A stretch of DNA of 29,152 nucleotides from a virus: IMG/VR virus record IMGVR_UViG_3300010411_000010, positions 1 to 29,152 of that record; one strand, given 5' to 3'. The notes beneath the pieces are model-generated. The model searched no databases. It saw only the letters and a list, made by a program, of their open reading frames with translations, and was not told where the DNA came from. Shown in pieces: positions 1 to 5,180 of the stretch. The position numbers and the translations under genes are program-made. Position 1 is the stretch's first letter. The number at the start of each line of letters is the position of its first letter.

Positions 1-23
1 AAGACATACTGCACCTCCGTCTA

Positions 24-52
24 TAAAGTTTCAAGACAAGACAAAGTATAAT
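24..52 (+). promoter_or_regulatory. Weak candidate sigma70-like promoter
   Basis: A perfect TATAAT lies at 47-52, 16 bases upstream of the first start codon and just ahead of AAGAAGG. The hexamer 17 bases further upstream (TAAAGT, 24-29) is a poor -35 match. It would serve the small gene at 69 and perhaps the tRNA cluster behind it. The -10 alone is the evidence, in AT-rich DNA, so this is a weak call. Confidence 0.3.
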
Positions 53-68
53 AGAAAGAAGGTACGAG

Positions 69-278
69 ATGGCGAGGAAAACTATTAGAGATTTATTTGC
101 AGAAAGTTTTGAACGTCGGCAAGAATTAGAGTCTGAAAATTATGCTCTTGATAATTATGAACAGTGTTTAAGAGACAATTGTTTACACTCAGAAGAGTAC
201 ACAATCTTAGACGGCAATGTGCTCTTGACATATTGTGGTATTTGCGATACTCTTCTTAATCATACAGACTTAGATTAA
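69..278 (+). CDS. Small cysteine-containing hypothetical protein (69 aa)
   Basis: Unrecognised. The start is supported by AAGAAGG six bases upstream of the ATG. The N-terminal half is charged and probably helical. The C-terminal half has two cysteine pairs, C-X4-C followed after about 17 residues by C-X2-C (around residues 33-59), which could bind one zinc ion. It directly precedes the tRNA cluster and is probably cotranscribed with it. It is one of several cysteine-rich small proteins in this operon. No function is assigned; only the coding call is confident. Confidence 0.75.
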   Translation: MARKTIRDLFAESFERRQELESENYALDNYEQCLRDNCLHSEEYTILDGNVLLTYCGICDTLLNHTDLD

Positions 279-283
279 CAACT

Positions 284-358
284 AGACCTGTCGCCAAGCG
301 GTAAGGCACAAGGCTTTGGTCCTTGCATCCCTAGGTTCGAATCCTAGCAGGTCTGCCA
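284..358 (+). tRNA. tRNA-Gln (anticodon UUG)
   Basis: Full cloverleaf. Acceptor AGACCTG (284-290) pairs with CAGGTCT (348-354), followed by discriminator G and encoded CCA (356-358). Anticodon stem CAAGG (309-313) pairs with CCTTG (321-325) around loop CTTTGGT, giving anticodon TTG (316-318), which reads CAA. The T-loop GTTCGAATC is present. First of four tandem tRNAs; a phage copy would supplement decoding of CAA codons. Confidence 0.96.
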
Positions 359-360
359 AT

Positions 361-443
361 GGGGGAATCGCATAGTGGCAATTGCGCGGCGCTGTAAACG
401 CTGTCCTTCGGGTTCCCTGGTTCGAGTCCAGGTTCCCCCACCA
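361..443 (+). tRNA. tRNA-Tyr (anticodon GUA), class II
   Basis: Acceptor GGGGGAA (361-367) pairs with TTCCCCC (433-439), then A and encoded CCA (441-443). Anticodon stem CGGCG (387-391)/CGCTG (399-403) closes loop CTGTAAA, so the anticodon is GTA (394-396). A long variable arm before the T-arm makes the gene 83 nt, as expected for bacterial class II tRNA-Tyr. It follows tRNA-Gln after two bases, so both are probably processed from one transcript. Confidence 0.96.
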
Positions 444-450
444 AATATTT

Positions 451-527
451 CAGAGTGTGGCGCAGTTTGGTAGCGCGCCTACCTTGGGCGTAGGATGTCG
501 GAGGTTCAAATCCTCTCACTCTGACCA
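451..527 (+). tRNA. tRNA-Pro (anticodon UGG)
   Basis: Acceptor CAGAGTG (451-457) pairs with CACTCTG (517-523), then A and encoded CCA (525-527). Anticodon stem CCTAC (478-482)/GTAGG (490-494) closes loop CTTGGGC, giving anticodon TGG (485-487). D-loop and T-arm are intact (GGAGG TTCAAAT CCTCT). Third member of the tandem tRNA array. Confidence 0.96.
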
Positions 528-536
528 AACTTGATC

Positions 537-623
537 GCGGGTATGGTGGAATTGGTAGACACCAGGGACTTAAAATCCCTTGGCAGCAATGCCGTGAAGG
601 TTCAAATCCTTCTATCCGCACCA
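537..623 (+). tRNA. tRNA-Leu (anticodon UAA), class II
   Basis: Acceptor GCGGGTA (537-543) pairs with TATCCGC (613-619), followed by A620 and encoded CCA (621-623). Anticodon stem AGGGA (564-568)/TCCCT (576-580) closes loop CTTAAAA with anticodon TAA (571-573), which reads UUA and UUG. The long variable arm (GGCAGCAATGCC) is typical of tRNA-Leu. Last of the four tRNAs; the next gene starts 30 bases downstream. Confidence 0.96.
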
Positions 624-652
624 ACTTTATTTAAACTTCATAGGAGAATTAA

Positions 653-883
653 ATGGATAATACATATAAACATGTTGATGATATGTCGATGGACGAGTTG
701 AAAGCTATTGTTAATTTGATCATTGAGCTTGACTCTTTGGCAGAAGACGAGCAGCCTGAAAAGCAGATGGAGCTGGTCACTGCACTTCAGACTCTCATTC
801 GTACAGAAGAAGCTATTGTTCTTACGAATACTGAAGTTCCGGTTGAGCCTAGTGTAGATAATGATGCTCTTGAAGTGGAATAA
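653..883 (+). CDS. Small acidic hypothetical protein (76 aa)
   Basis: Unrecognised. A clear ribosome binding site AGGAG (642-646) sits six bases before the ATG. The product is strongly acidic, with a predicted helical core (residues 13-55, regular Leu/Ile spacing) and an acidic, probably disordered C-terminal tail. It has no cysteines, membrane segment or catalytic motif. It is the last gene before the hairpin at 892-957 and therefore ends the first small transcription unit with the tRNAs. The coding call is supported by ribosome binding site and position; the function is unknown. Confidence 0.75.
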   Translation: MDNTYKHVDDMSMDELKAIVNLIIELDSLAEDEQPEKQMELVTALQTLIRTEEAIVLTNTEVPVEPSVDNDALEVE

Positions 884-891
884 ATAAATTT

Positions 892-957
892 GAAAGGCCG
901 GTCGTAGTTGCAGTTGAGCCTACCTCCTGTTCAGCAAATACTACTGACCGGTCTTTC
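892..957 (+). ncRNA. Long hairpin RNA element with CCUCC-containing loop
   Basis: Arm 892-903 pairs fully with 946-957 (12 bp, one G-U). Past a one-base bulge at 945, GTAG (904-907) pairs with CTAC (941-944), and TTGC (908-911) with GCAA (934-937) after an internal bulge. The roughly 22-base apical region holds CCTACCTCCTGT (919-930), which includes CCUCC, the anti-Shine-Dalgarno core. A weak T run (964-967) follows. It lies between the stop at 883 and the promoter at 966. It may be an intercistronic terminator, a stable 3' end or a small RNA. The structure is seen; the role is inferred. Confidence 0.55.
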
Positions 958-965
958 ATCCCGTT

Positions 966-993
966 TTGTTATGCGCGATCGCGCTAGGATAAT
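966..993 (+). promoter_or_regulatory. Predicted sigma70-type promoter with palindromic spacer
   Basis: TTGTTA (966-971) and GATAAT (988-993) are separated by 16 bases. Transcription would begin near 1000, leaving a very short leader containing AGGAAAG (1004-1010) ahead of the ATG at 1014. The position, just upstream of the nuclease gene and just downstream of a hairpin, fits the head of a second transcription unit. A TATACT at 998-1003 is an alternative -10, but it would place the start inside the ribosome binding site and lacks a -35. Confidence 0.5.
973..984. promoter_or_regulatory. Perfect 12-bp palindrome, candidate operator
   Basis: GCGCGATCGCGC (973-984) is a perfect two-fold palindrome lying entirely between the predicted -35 and -10 of the promoter at 966-993, in otherwise AT-rich DNA. 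That is a standard place for a dimeric repressor site. No second copy was noticed by eye. It contains a GATC site, so adenine methylation is another possible role. The symmetry is direct; operator function is inferred. Confidence 0.4.
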
Positions 994-1013
994 CATCTAT
1001 ACTAGGAAAGTAA

Positions 1014-1907
1014 ATGCTTACAAATCTGAATAATACACCGGACATAATGGTTGATGTCCTTAATGATCAGCCATACCATCATGCCGGGAGCGCAGATTAT
1101 TCTGCTACATCTTTGGTTATGTCACCACGCCAGCTTCAATTGAAGAAAAGGTATGGTGATAGGATCAAAGACGATGTTCAAGATCGTTGGTACATCTTTC
1201 TCGGCAATGCTCTTCATGAGTACATTGAGCGTGCTCTCGCTAAGATGCCCAACAAATATATTGTTGAACGTAAAATAACAGAGTTCATTAAAGATCGTAA
1301 AGTCGTAGCTAAACTCGATGCTTATGATGTGGAAAATGACATACTCTATGATCATAAATCTGCAACGCATTGGGCATGGGGCGATCCTGCTAAAGAAGAA
1401 TACGAACAGCAGTTGAATATCAATGCGTGGTTCATGCGCCAAGCTGGATACCAACCAGTTAAAGCTATATTAAATATGCTGACCAAAGATTGGTCTGCGG
1501 GTATGGCTAAATTCAAAGGCGAAGACGAGTATCCGCCGAACCCAATGTGGGAACTTGATGTACCCCTCTGGTCTGAACAAGAACAAGAAGACTTTATTAA
1601 TCAGCGTCTTGATATGCACATGGAGCATGAAGAAACTTCAGATGAAGATCTTCCGTTCTGTACTAATGATGAGATGTGGGCTAAAGATTCGACTTGGGCA
1701 GTTAAAGCTCCCGGTGTGTACAAAGCGAAACGTGTACTTAAGACTAAGAAAGAAGCTGAAGATTGGTTGGCGGCAAGTCGTACGGCTAGACCAGACTGGT
1801 ACATTGAAGAACGCCCAGGTGAGCGCACTAGGTGTGCGCAGTACTGTAATGTAAATAAGTTTTGTAATCAGTACCAAGAATATTTGGACGCCAGTAAGGA
1901 TGGATAA
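1014..1907 (+). CDS. PD-(D/E)XK (RecB/Cas4-like) nuclease
   Basis: Probable DNA exonuclease of the PD-(D/E)XK superfamily. Visible motifs in order: conserved His/Glu helix (LHEYIERAL, 68-74), E86, D102 in the KLDAYD strand, then D113-H-K115 (the D/ExK pair) and the QQL helix (Q132-Q133). Cysteines C216, C274, C278 and C284 (the last three CX3CX5C) are arranged like the C-terminal metal or Fe-S cysteines of Cas4/AddB-like phage nucleases, although the usual N-terminal cysteine is absent. Start supported by AGGAAAG. First gene of the second unit; the next gene begins immediately after its stop (TAAATG). It could act in recombination or host-DNA degradation. The C-terminal coding sequence is partly duplicated at 2120-2166. 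Confidence 0.85.
   Translation: MLTNLNNTPDIMVDVLNDQPYHHAGSADYSATSLVMSPRQLQLKKRYGDRIKDDVQDRWYIFLGNALHEYIERALAKMPNKYIVERKITEFIKDRKVVAKLDAYDVENDILYDHKSATHWAWGDPAKEEYEQQLNINAWFMRQAGYQPVKAILNMLTKDWSAGMAKFKGEDEYPPNPMWELDVPLWSEQEQEDFINQRLDMHMEHEETSDEDLPFCTNDEMWAKDSTWAVKAPGVYKAKRVLKTKKEAEDWLAASRTARPDWYIEERPGERTRCAQYCNVNKFCNQYQEYLDASKDG
1846..1892 (+). repeat. Direct repeat, source copy in the nuclease C-terminus
   Basis: Positions 1846-1892 encode the cysteine tail of the PD-(D/E)XK protein (residues NVNKFCNQYQEYLDA). They match 2120-2166 at 43 of 47 bases by manual alignment, in the same reading frame. This looks like a partial gene duplication about 274 bp apart. Confidence 0.85.
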
Positions 1908-2084
1908 ATGTTTGAGACAGTAAAAATAACTGAAGAATTGGGGCTTGAGTATGCAAAATACTTAGAGTCTGTCAGAATACATAATTCTACTCAGTCAATA
2001 AATATTGATATGGATGATGTTCAAGATCTCATCAAAGGTCTTATAGACTTACTTACACCACCATTTATAAACGGAGATGATTAA
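1908..2084 (+). CDS. Small acidic hypothetical protein (58 aa)
   Basis: The ATG directly abuts the stop of the nuclease gene, with AAGGATGG inside that gene's end acting as ribosome binding site. The 58-residue product is acidic and predicted helical, with a leucine/isoleucine-rich stretch (DLIKGLIDLL, about 40-49) near the C-terminus, and ends in a short PPF segment. No known domain is visible. Its position between the nuclease and the chimeric microgene suggests coupled translation. No function is assigned. Confidence 0.65.
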   Translation: MFETVKITEELGLEYAKYLESVRIHNSTQSINIDMDDVQDLIKGLIDLLTPPFINGDD

Positions 2085-2085
2085 A

Positions 2086-2181
2086 ATGCGAATCAAACAA
2101 CACGCATGTGAATACTGTGGTAATGTAAATAAATTTTGTAATCCGTATCAAGAATATTTGGAGGCCGAGAATGAAAATTAG
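2086..2181 (+). CDS. Chimeric cysteine-rich microprotein (31 aa)
   Basis: A 31-codon ORF with GGAG (2073-2076) at good spacing. It has three visible sources. Residues 1-12 (MRIKQxxCExCG) match the start of the Zn-ribbon gene at 2400. Residues 13-26 match the nuclease C-terminus (NVNKFCNxYQEYL). The last six residues (EAENEN) match the end of the gene at 2171. Cysteines C8, C11 and C18 could bind metal. Its final codons carry the GGAGG and ATG of the next gene, so it may serve mainly as a translational-coupling leader. It could be a functional microprotein or a duplication relic; the sequence cannot decide. Confidence 0.55.
   Translation: MRIKQHACEYCGNVNKFCNPYQEYLEAENEN
2120..2166 (+). repeat. 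Direct repeat, second copy inside the microgene
   Basis: Matches 1846-1892 at 43 of 47 bases, in frame. A second, shorter repeat unit, GAGGCYGAGAATGARAATTR, occurs at 2161-2181 and 2390-2410 (18 of 21 bases). Each copy contains a purine-rich ribosome binding site, the start codon of the following gene and the stop codon of the preceding one. Confidence 0.8.
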
Positions 2182-2410
2182 ATTAGACCAAATTACTTTA
2201 ACTCCAACAATGAACGGTTGGTACTTAGAGGCTACAGCTATAATGGATGAGTGTGGTGTAGAAACTTCTTTCGTAATTGAGGATGCTAAAGAGTCGCATA
2301 CAGATTTGCCTAGCGTAGTTGACACGATTAGAAAAAATCCAGGTGCTTTTAAATGGTATATTTATAATCGTGCAGGTGCAGTAAATACAGAGGCTGAGAA
2401 TGAGAATTAA
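2171..2410 (+). CDS. Hypothetical protein (79 aa)
   Basis: Starts inside the end of the microgene at 2086, with GGAGG (2159-2163) at ideal spacing. The pattern suggests a small mixed alpha/beta protein: a strand-like N-terminus (MKIRLDQITLTP), a central W-Y-L-E segment and a helix near residues 45-56. It ends with EAENEN, the same last six residues as the upstream microprotein, because the coding ends are repeats. One cysteine; no membrane segment. Function unknown. It overlaps the next gene by 11 bases, so translation is probably coupled. Confidence 0.7.
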   Translation: MKIRLDQITLTPTMNGWYLEATAIMDECGVETSFVIEDAKESHTDLPSVVDTIRKNPGAFKWYIYNRAGAVNTEAENEN

Positions 2411-2555
2411 ACAGCGTGTGTGTGAAAATTGTGGTTACGTGTACAGCTTTACAGGTCCGTTGAAGAACACGGTGTGTCCTGAGTGTGGTGAAAAACCTAA
2501 ATGTACAGGTTCTAATTATAAGCAGATGGGCTACCGGTCAACATCAGAGAGGTAG
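2400..2555 (+). CDS. Zinc-ribbon microprotein (51 aa)
   Basis: The ATG lies inside the last codons of the preceding gene, with AGAGG upstream. Cysteines C8-x2-C11 and C26-x2-C29 form a classic rubredoxin-like zinc ribbon (CENCG ... CPECG), with a further cysteine at 35. A basic, polar tail follows (residues 36-51). The first 12 residues match those of the chimeric microprotein at 2086. Such small zinc ribbons in phages may bind nucleic acid or RNA polymerase, but nothing here specifies the partner. Fold likely; role unknown. Confidence 0.7.
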   Translation: MRIKQRVCENCGYVYSFTGPLKNTVCPECGEKPKCTGSNYKQMGYRSTSER

Positions 2556-2559
2556 TCGT

Positions 2560-2670
2560 ATGCAAAAGTTTACCTGTTTAAATTGTGGTAGCATATTTTA
2601 TTATGACACTTCAGTTTGTGAACGTCCGTGTCCTCATTGTGGGCATTGGCATGATTGTAACGATAGTTAG
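2560..2670 (+). CDS. Zinc-ribbon microprotein (36 aa)
   Basis: The start at 2560 is chosen over an upstream in-frame ATG at 2485 because AGAGAGG (2546-2552) precedes it and the upstream extension would lie inside the previous gene. The product has C6-x2-C9 and C24-x2-C27 (CLNCG ... CPHCG), a minimal zinc ribbon, plus a His/Cys-rich end (HWHDC) that might join a metal site. It follows the 51-residue zinc ribbon after four bases, and the pair may be paralogous. Function unknown. Confidence 0.65.
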   Translation: MQKFTCLNCGSIFYYDTSVCERPCPHCGHWHDCNDS

Positions 2671-2678
2671 GAGATAGT

Positions 2679-2921
2679 ATGTTTGGAAGTTATAGTTACC
2701 CATTGGAAACGGATTCGCGTAAGCCAGATTATGCGCAGTTAATTCTTAATGAGGAGAGGACAATCAAACGTTGTACTGAAATACTCGATCAGTTTAAAGA
2801 ACTTGAGGATTTGCACTGTTCTATGGACTGTACTACAGCTGTCATTGGCTCATTGCACATACAAATTGTAGAACGCCAAAGTAAAATTGATCACTGGATT
2901 AAAGAACAAGAAATAAAGTAA
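2679..2921 (+). CDS. Hypothetical helical protein (80 aa)
   Basis: Start supported by AGGAG shortly upstream. After a polar N-terminus, the protein is mostly charged helix, with heptad-like Leu/Ile spacing from about residue 20 to 76, consistent with a short coiled coil. Two cysteines lie mid-chain. The stop overlaps the HNH gene start as TAATG (2919-2923), so the two are probably translationally coupled. No known family is recognised; it may be an accessory to the nuclease, but that is only positional. Confidence 0.65.
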   Translation: MFGSYSYPLETDSRKPDYAQLILNEERTIKRCTEILDQFKELEDLHCSMDCTTAVIGSLHIQIVERQSKIDHWIKEQEIK

Positions 2922-3325
2922 TGTCATTAAAGGTTTTAATTGATCCGGTACCATACAGAATAACACCCAAAGAAAGAGGAATGATCCTTGGTGGAATACG
3001 TACAGCGTTCTCCCGCAGTAGATGGGCGGCACGAGTTAGAGAACGAGCACTCAGTACCAAGCGAGGCCCGCGTGGTGGTAAATTATACCACTGCGCAAAC
3101 TGTGGTGGACTGGCAACTGCTTCCGGCATTAACGTTGATCATATTACTCCTGTGGTCGACATTGGGTTAAAGTACACAGACTATACTTGGGATCAATTAA
3201 TCGGCAGACTGTGGTGCGATGAATCAAACCTTCAAGTCTTATGTAAGAAGTGCCACGATAAAAAATCGAAAGAAGAAAGAAATGCCAGAAAAAAAATACG
3301 ACAGTGCATTAAAAAATTTAACTAA
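2921..3325 (+). CDS. HNH endonuclease (134 aa)
   Basis: Metal-dependent DNA endonuclease. The HNH signature is complete: C58-x2-C61 knuckle, D73-H74 with following I-T-P, N103, and C108-x2-C111-H112 closing the structural zinc site. The basic N-terminus (residues 18-54) and C-terminus (112-134) suit DNA binding. HNH proteins in phages often assist terminase or behave as homing nucleases. This one lacks an obvious extra DNA-binding domain and sits in the early operon, not next to terminase, although the genome ends are not visible here. Translation is coupled to the preceding gene by TAATG, and its end overlaps the next gene by 44 bases. Confidence 0.9.
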   Translation: MSLKVLIDPVPYRITPKERGMILGGIRTAFSRSRWAARVRERALSTKRGPRGGKLYHCANCGGLATASGINVDHITPVVDIGLKYTDYTWDQLIGRLWCDESNLQVLCKKCHDKKSKEERNARKKIRQCIKKFN

Positions 3326-3548
3326 AGAGAAACTATATAGAATGTTTAGAGGTACGAAATCAAATTACCCAGCATACTCTGAACACGATGTCTGCAAGGC
3401 TGTCGGTGAAGCACTAGAGAATATGGCATATCATGTAAACTGTTATGACGAAGAACAGTATGACGCTGCGATGAAAAAATTTAACTTCTGGAGAAGCTTC
3501 CATGAAGAGCGCGGAACGTATGACGACAGAGCATACGGAGAAAGGTAA
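3282..3548 (+). CDS. Hypothetical protein (88 aa)
   Basis: The start at 3282 is preferred over an in-frame ATG at 3219 because the purine-rich GAAAGAAGAAAG precedes it and the longer form would overlap the HNH gene by over 100 bases. The product is charged and aromatic-rich, probably all-helical, with a basic N-terminal third (residues 1-30) and an acidic centre. No motif is recognised. It overlaps the HNH gene in a different frame and the next gene by 47 bases, typical of the compressed layout here. Confidence 0.6.
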   Translation: MPEKKYDSALKNLTKEKLYRMFRGTKSNYPAYSEHDVCKAVGEALENMAYHVNCYDEEQYDAAMKKFNFWRSFHEERGTYDDRAYGER

Positions 3549-3696
3549 GCTGTTAAGCATGGCTGAGTTTAAAGCTAAACAGCTTGCTGAGCATACTAAA
3601 GATATAGCAGATGTGGCTATGCTTCTTATAGAAGAAAGAATATCTCTTTGGACTAGTATTAATAAATTTAGAGCAAAGCTATATGACAGAAAATAA
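3502..3696 (+). CDS. Hypothetical helical protein (64 aa)
   Basis: The start at 3502 is supported by GGAGA (3490-3494) at good spacing; 3520 and 3559 are in-frame alternatives with weaker sites. The protein is predicted almost entirely helical. Residues 20-62 have amphipathic spacing and a hydrophobic patch (VAMLLIEERI), but this is too short and charged to be a membrane segment. It overlaps neighbours at both ends (47 and 14 bases). No family is recognised. Confidence 0.55.
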   Translation: MKSAERMTTEHTEKGKLLSMAEFKAKQLAEHTKDIADVAMLLIEERISLWTSINKFRAKLYDRK

Positions 3697-3877
3697 AGTT
3701 ATAAATCTTATGGCACACAAGCGTAAGAAAGAAGCAGAAGAGGAAGCTAGATTGACAGCTGATATCATCGCGCACTCAAAAGCTTTAAACTGGGAAGGGA
3801 CATCTCAAGAATACTTAGACTGCTTTAAAATATTTGCTCCTCCACGAGGGGATAAAGGAACACAGCACGATGAGTAG
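3683..3877 (+). CDS. Hypothetical protein (64 aa)
   Basis: The ATG lies in the last codons of the previous gene with only a weak GAG upstream, so translation probably depends on coupling. A lysine/glutamate-rich helix (about residues 12-35) is followed by a short W/Y-containing segment. No cysteines, signal or membrane segment. Its end overlaps the MazG-like gene by eight bases. Function unknown; the coding call rests on tight packing and frame. Confidence 0.55.
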   Translation: MTENKVINLMAHKRKKEAEEEARLTADIIAHSKALNWEGTSQEYLDCFKIFAPPRGDKGTQHDE

Positions 3878-4223
3878 TTTTGGAACAAGAGAATGGTTGT
3901 ACCTCAATGACTATCAAAGTAGAGCTTGCTCCTTTAATGACACCTTCGATAAAACTTTTAGAGGGGAAGTAGGTCTACTCTCAGGTATAGCAGCAGAGGC
4001 TGGTGAAGTTTGTGCTGTAATGCAGAAGAAAATACGAGACAATACTTCTATAGAAGAAGCCAAGCGTGATCGCATGAAAGAGCTAGGCGATCTGCTCTGG
4101 TACATATCCGTATATGCAAAGCACATAGGGTTTGACTTAGAAGACATTGCACGTTACAATATACGTAAGTGTACTGATCGTGCAGCCAGGGGAGTTGTCA
4201 ATGGTTCCGGCAATAACAGATAA
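3870..4223 (+). CDS. MazG-like nucleotide pyrophosphohydrolase (117 aa)
   Basis: All-alpha NTP pyrophosphohydrolase, which converts nucleoside triphosphates to monophosphates and pyrophosphate with Mg2+. The family metal-binding pattern is visible: E43-x2-E46 (AEAGE) and E71-x2-D74 (ELGDLLWY), followed by a helical C-terminus. The length fits single-domain phage MazG-like proteins. The start at 3870 is chosen because AAAGGA precedes it and the homologous core begins soon after; an upstream in-frame ATG at 3834 lies inside the previous gene. Proposed roles in phages include dNTP pool cleaning and altering host (p)ppGpp. The substrate cannot be read from sequence. Confidence 0.85.
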   Translation: MSSFGTREWLYLNDYQSRACSFNDTFDKTFRGEVGLLSGIAAEAGEVCAVMQKKIRDNTSIEEAKRDRMKELGDLLWYISVYAKHIGFDLEDIARYNIRKCTDRAARGVVNGSGNNR

Positions 4224-4392
4224 GGTTCTTGAAGCAAAGATGTTTTATTTACTATACCTGCATAGGCCAAATAAATTTCTGGACTATAGTAAATTTGGAC
4301 AGGACTACCCGTTACCATCTAGTGTACGATGCAGTCCGTGTGAAGATCGTAAAGAACGCGGGGTTGTGCGTGGAACAGGTGGAGATCTGTAG
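4201..4392 (+). CDS. Hypothetical protein (63 aa)
   Basis: The start is set by AGGGGAG just upstream of the ATG at 4201; an in-frame ATG at 4147 lies deep inside the MazG-like gene. An N-terminal helix (residues 5-20) is followed by a basic, aromatic-rich middle and a glycine/arginine-rich tail. A single CxxC (CSPC, around residues 43-46) is present without a second pair. No family is recognised. It overlaps MazG by 23 bases, implying coupling. Confidence 0.55.
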   Translation: MVPAITDKVLEAKMFYLLYLHRPNKFLDYSKFGQDYPLPSSVRCSPCEDRKERGVVRGTGGDL

Positions 4393-4395
4393 CTG

Positions 4396-4818
4396 ATGAG
4401 ACAAAGCATAGTTATGAAAGTTATTATAGCGGGTTCTAGAGATCTAGATTTAAATCAATGGTCAGATAAAGAAGAGTTAATTGAATTCGCAATTAAGCGT
4501 AGCGGGTTTGATATAACTCAAGTTATAACCGGGTGCGCTCGCGGAATTGACCGAGTTGGGGCAGGTCTCGGAGCGTATCTGTACGGAGATGATAATGTCA
4601 TAGGTTTTCCAGCTGACTGGACAAAGCATGGAAAGTCTGCCGGATTTATTCGAAATGTAGAAATGGCGAAAGAGGCTGACGCATTGATCCTTATTTGGAA
4701 TGGACGTAGCTCTGGGTCGGCGCATATGAAATCAGAGATGGTAAAATTAGGGAAACCAATCTACGAAATTATAGAGAATAAATCTAACAATGCAGAAGAA
4801 CACAAATTTAGAATGTAA
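4396..4818 (+). CDS. SLOG-superfamily (YspA/DUF2493-like) protein
   Basis: Rossmann-like nucleotide-binding protein of the SLOG superfamily. The signs are the first strand with IIAGSRD, a central strand and glycine turn (VITGCARGIDRVG, about 61-73), FPADWTKHGKSAG with the charged pocket, the RNVEMA helix and a late strand (DALILIWNG) followed by GSAHMK. The length, 140 aa, fits the YspA-like group. The canonical start could be the internal Met at 4414 (MKVIIAGSRD); 4396 has GGAG at 11 bases, so either is possible. SLOG proteins bind nucleotide-derived ligands and occur in Thoeris and other defence or signalling systems. A sensing or sponge role here is inference. Confidence 0.8.
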   Translation: MRQSIVMKVIIAGSRDLDLNQWSDKEELIEFAIKRSGFDITQVITGCARGIDRVGAGLGAYLYGDDNVIGFPADWTKHGKSAGFIRNVEMAKEADALILIWNGRSSGSAHMKSEMVKLGKPIYEIIENKSNNAEEHKFRM

Positions 4819-4933
4819 TTTTTATAAAAAAGGATACTGCATCCATCCGGATGGACCTAGGTGGTGCAGATACAAAGGTCTTGGTAAAACGAGATGTAAA
4901 TATTTTGGAGATAGCAATGACAAAAATGAATAA
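4790..4933 (+). CDS. Basic four-cysteine microprotein (47 aa)
   Basis: A 47-codon ORF spanning the gap between the SLOG gene and the one-TM gene, overlapping both (29 and 17 bases). Cysteines C9, C17, C26 and C36 (C-x7-C-x8-C-x9-C) sit in a basic, aromatic context. The regular spacing suggests one zinc site. The ribosome binding site is weak (AGAGAA about 13 bases upstream), so it may rely on coupling. The absence of another gene in about 100 bases and the cysteine pattern support coding. Function unknown. Confidence 0.5.
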   Translation: MQKNTNLECNFYKKGYCIHPDGPRWCRYKGLGKTRCKYFGDSNDKNE

Positions 4934-5180
4934 AGATATAACGCAAGAACCATTGACACGTAGGGACATCTACGAGATTACAGCAGCGTCTGCTAAGATC
5001 GCAGCTACTGAGTTGCTTAAAGAAATCTCTCCTGTTCAAATCAAAGCTGATGCTAAAGGTTTAATGGAGCTTGGTCTGACTCGACTTGGTTTCAAGCCGA
5101 ATTGGAAAGAACGTATTTTCTGTGGCGCAGTAGGCGCTGCCGGAGCTTCCATCGTATGGTTGAACTTCATTTCTTTTTAG
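4917..5180 (+). CDS. One-TM protein upstream of the endolysin, possible holin or pinholin
   Basis: The start at 4917 is supported by TTGGAG six bases upstream; an in-frame ATG at 4851 lies inside the overlapping microgene. The first 60 residues are charged and helical. The last 20 (RIFCGAVGAAGASIVWLNFI) form one hydrophobic segment rich in Gly/Ala, with a charged cluster before it and no cytoplasmic tail after it. It lies nine bases before the M15 endolysin, so a lysis role as a small holin-like or accessory membrane protein is plausible but unproven. The competing holin candidate is at 8265-8693. Confidence 0.6.
   Translation: MTKMNKDITQEPLTRRDIYEITAASAKIAATELLKEISPVQIKADAKGLMELGLTRLGFKPNWKERIFCGAVGAAGASIVWLNFISF

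Noticed and set aside
284-623. tRNA genes as an integration site
   Set aside because: No integrase, excisionase or repeat of a tRNA end in the window; tandem phage tRNAs are a simpler reading.
331-624. A 97-codon minus-strand ORF
   Set aside because: It is the complement of the four tRNA genes; such antisense ORFs (with GEPGLEPGNP-like text) are well-known false calls.
973-984. The octamer GCGATCGC as a sign of a cyanobacterial host (HIP1)
   Set aside because: A single noticed copy in 29 kb is no evidence of HIP1 enrichment.
971-1033. A 20-codon ORF starting inside the palindrome
   Set aside because: No ribosome binding site, overlaps the next gene's start, and its first codons coincide with the promoter spacer.
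1122-1454. Minus-strand ORF of 110 codons inside the nuclease gene
   Set aside because: Shadow of the strongly supported PD-(D/E)XK gene; no ribosome binding site or neighbours on that strand.
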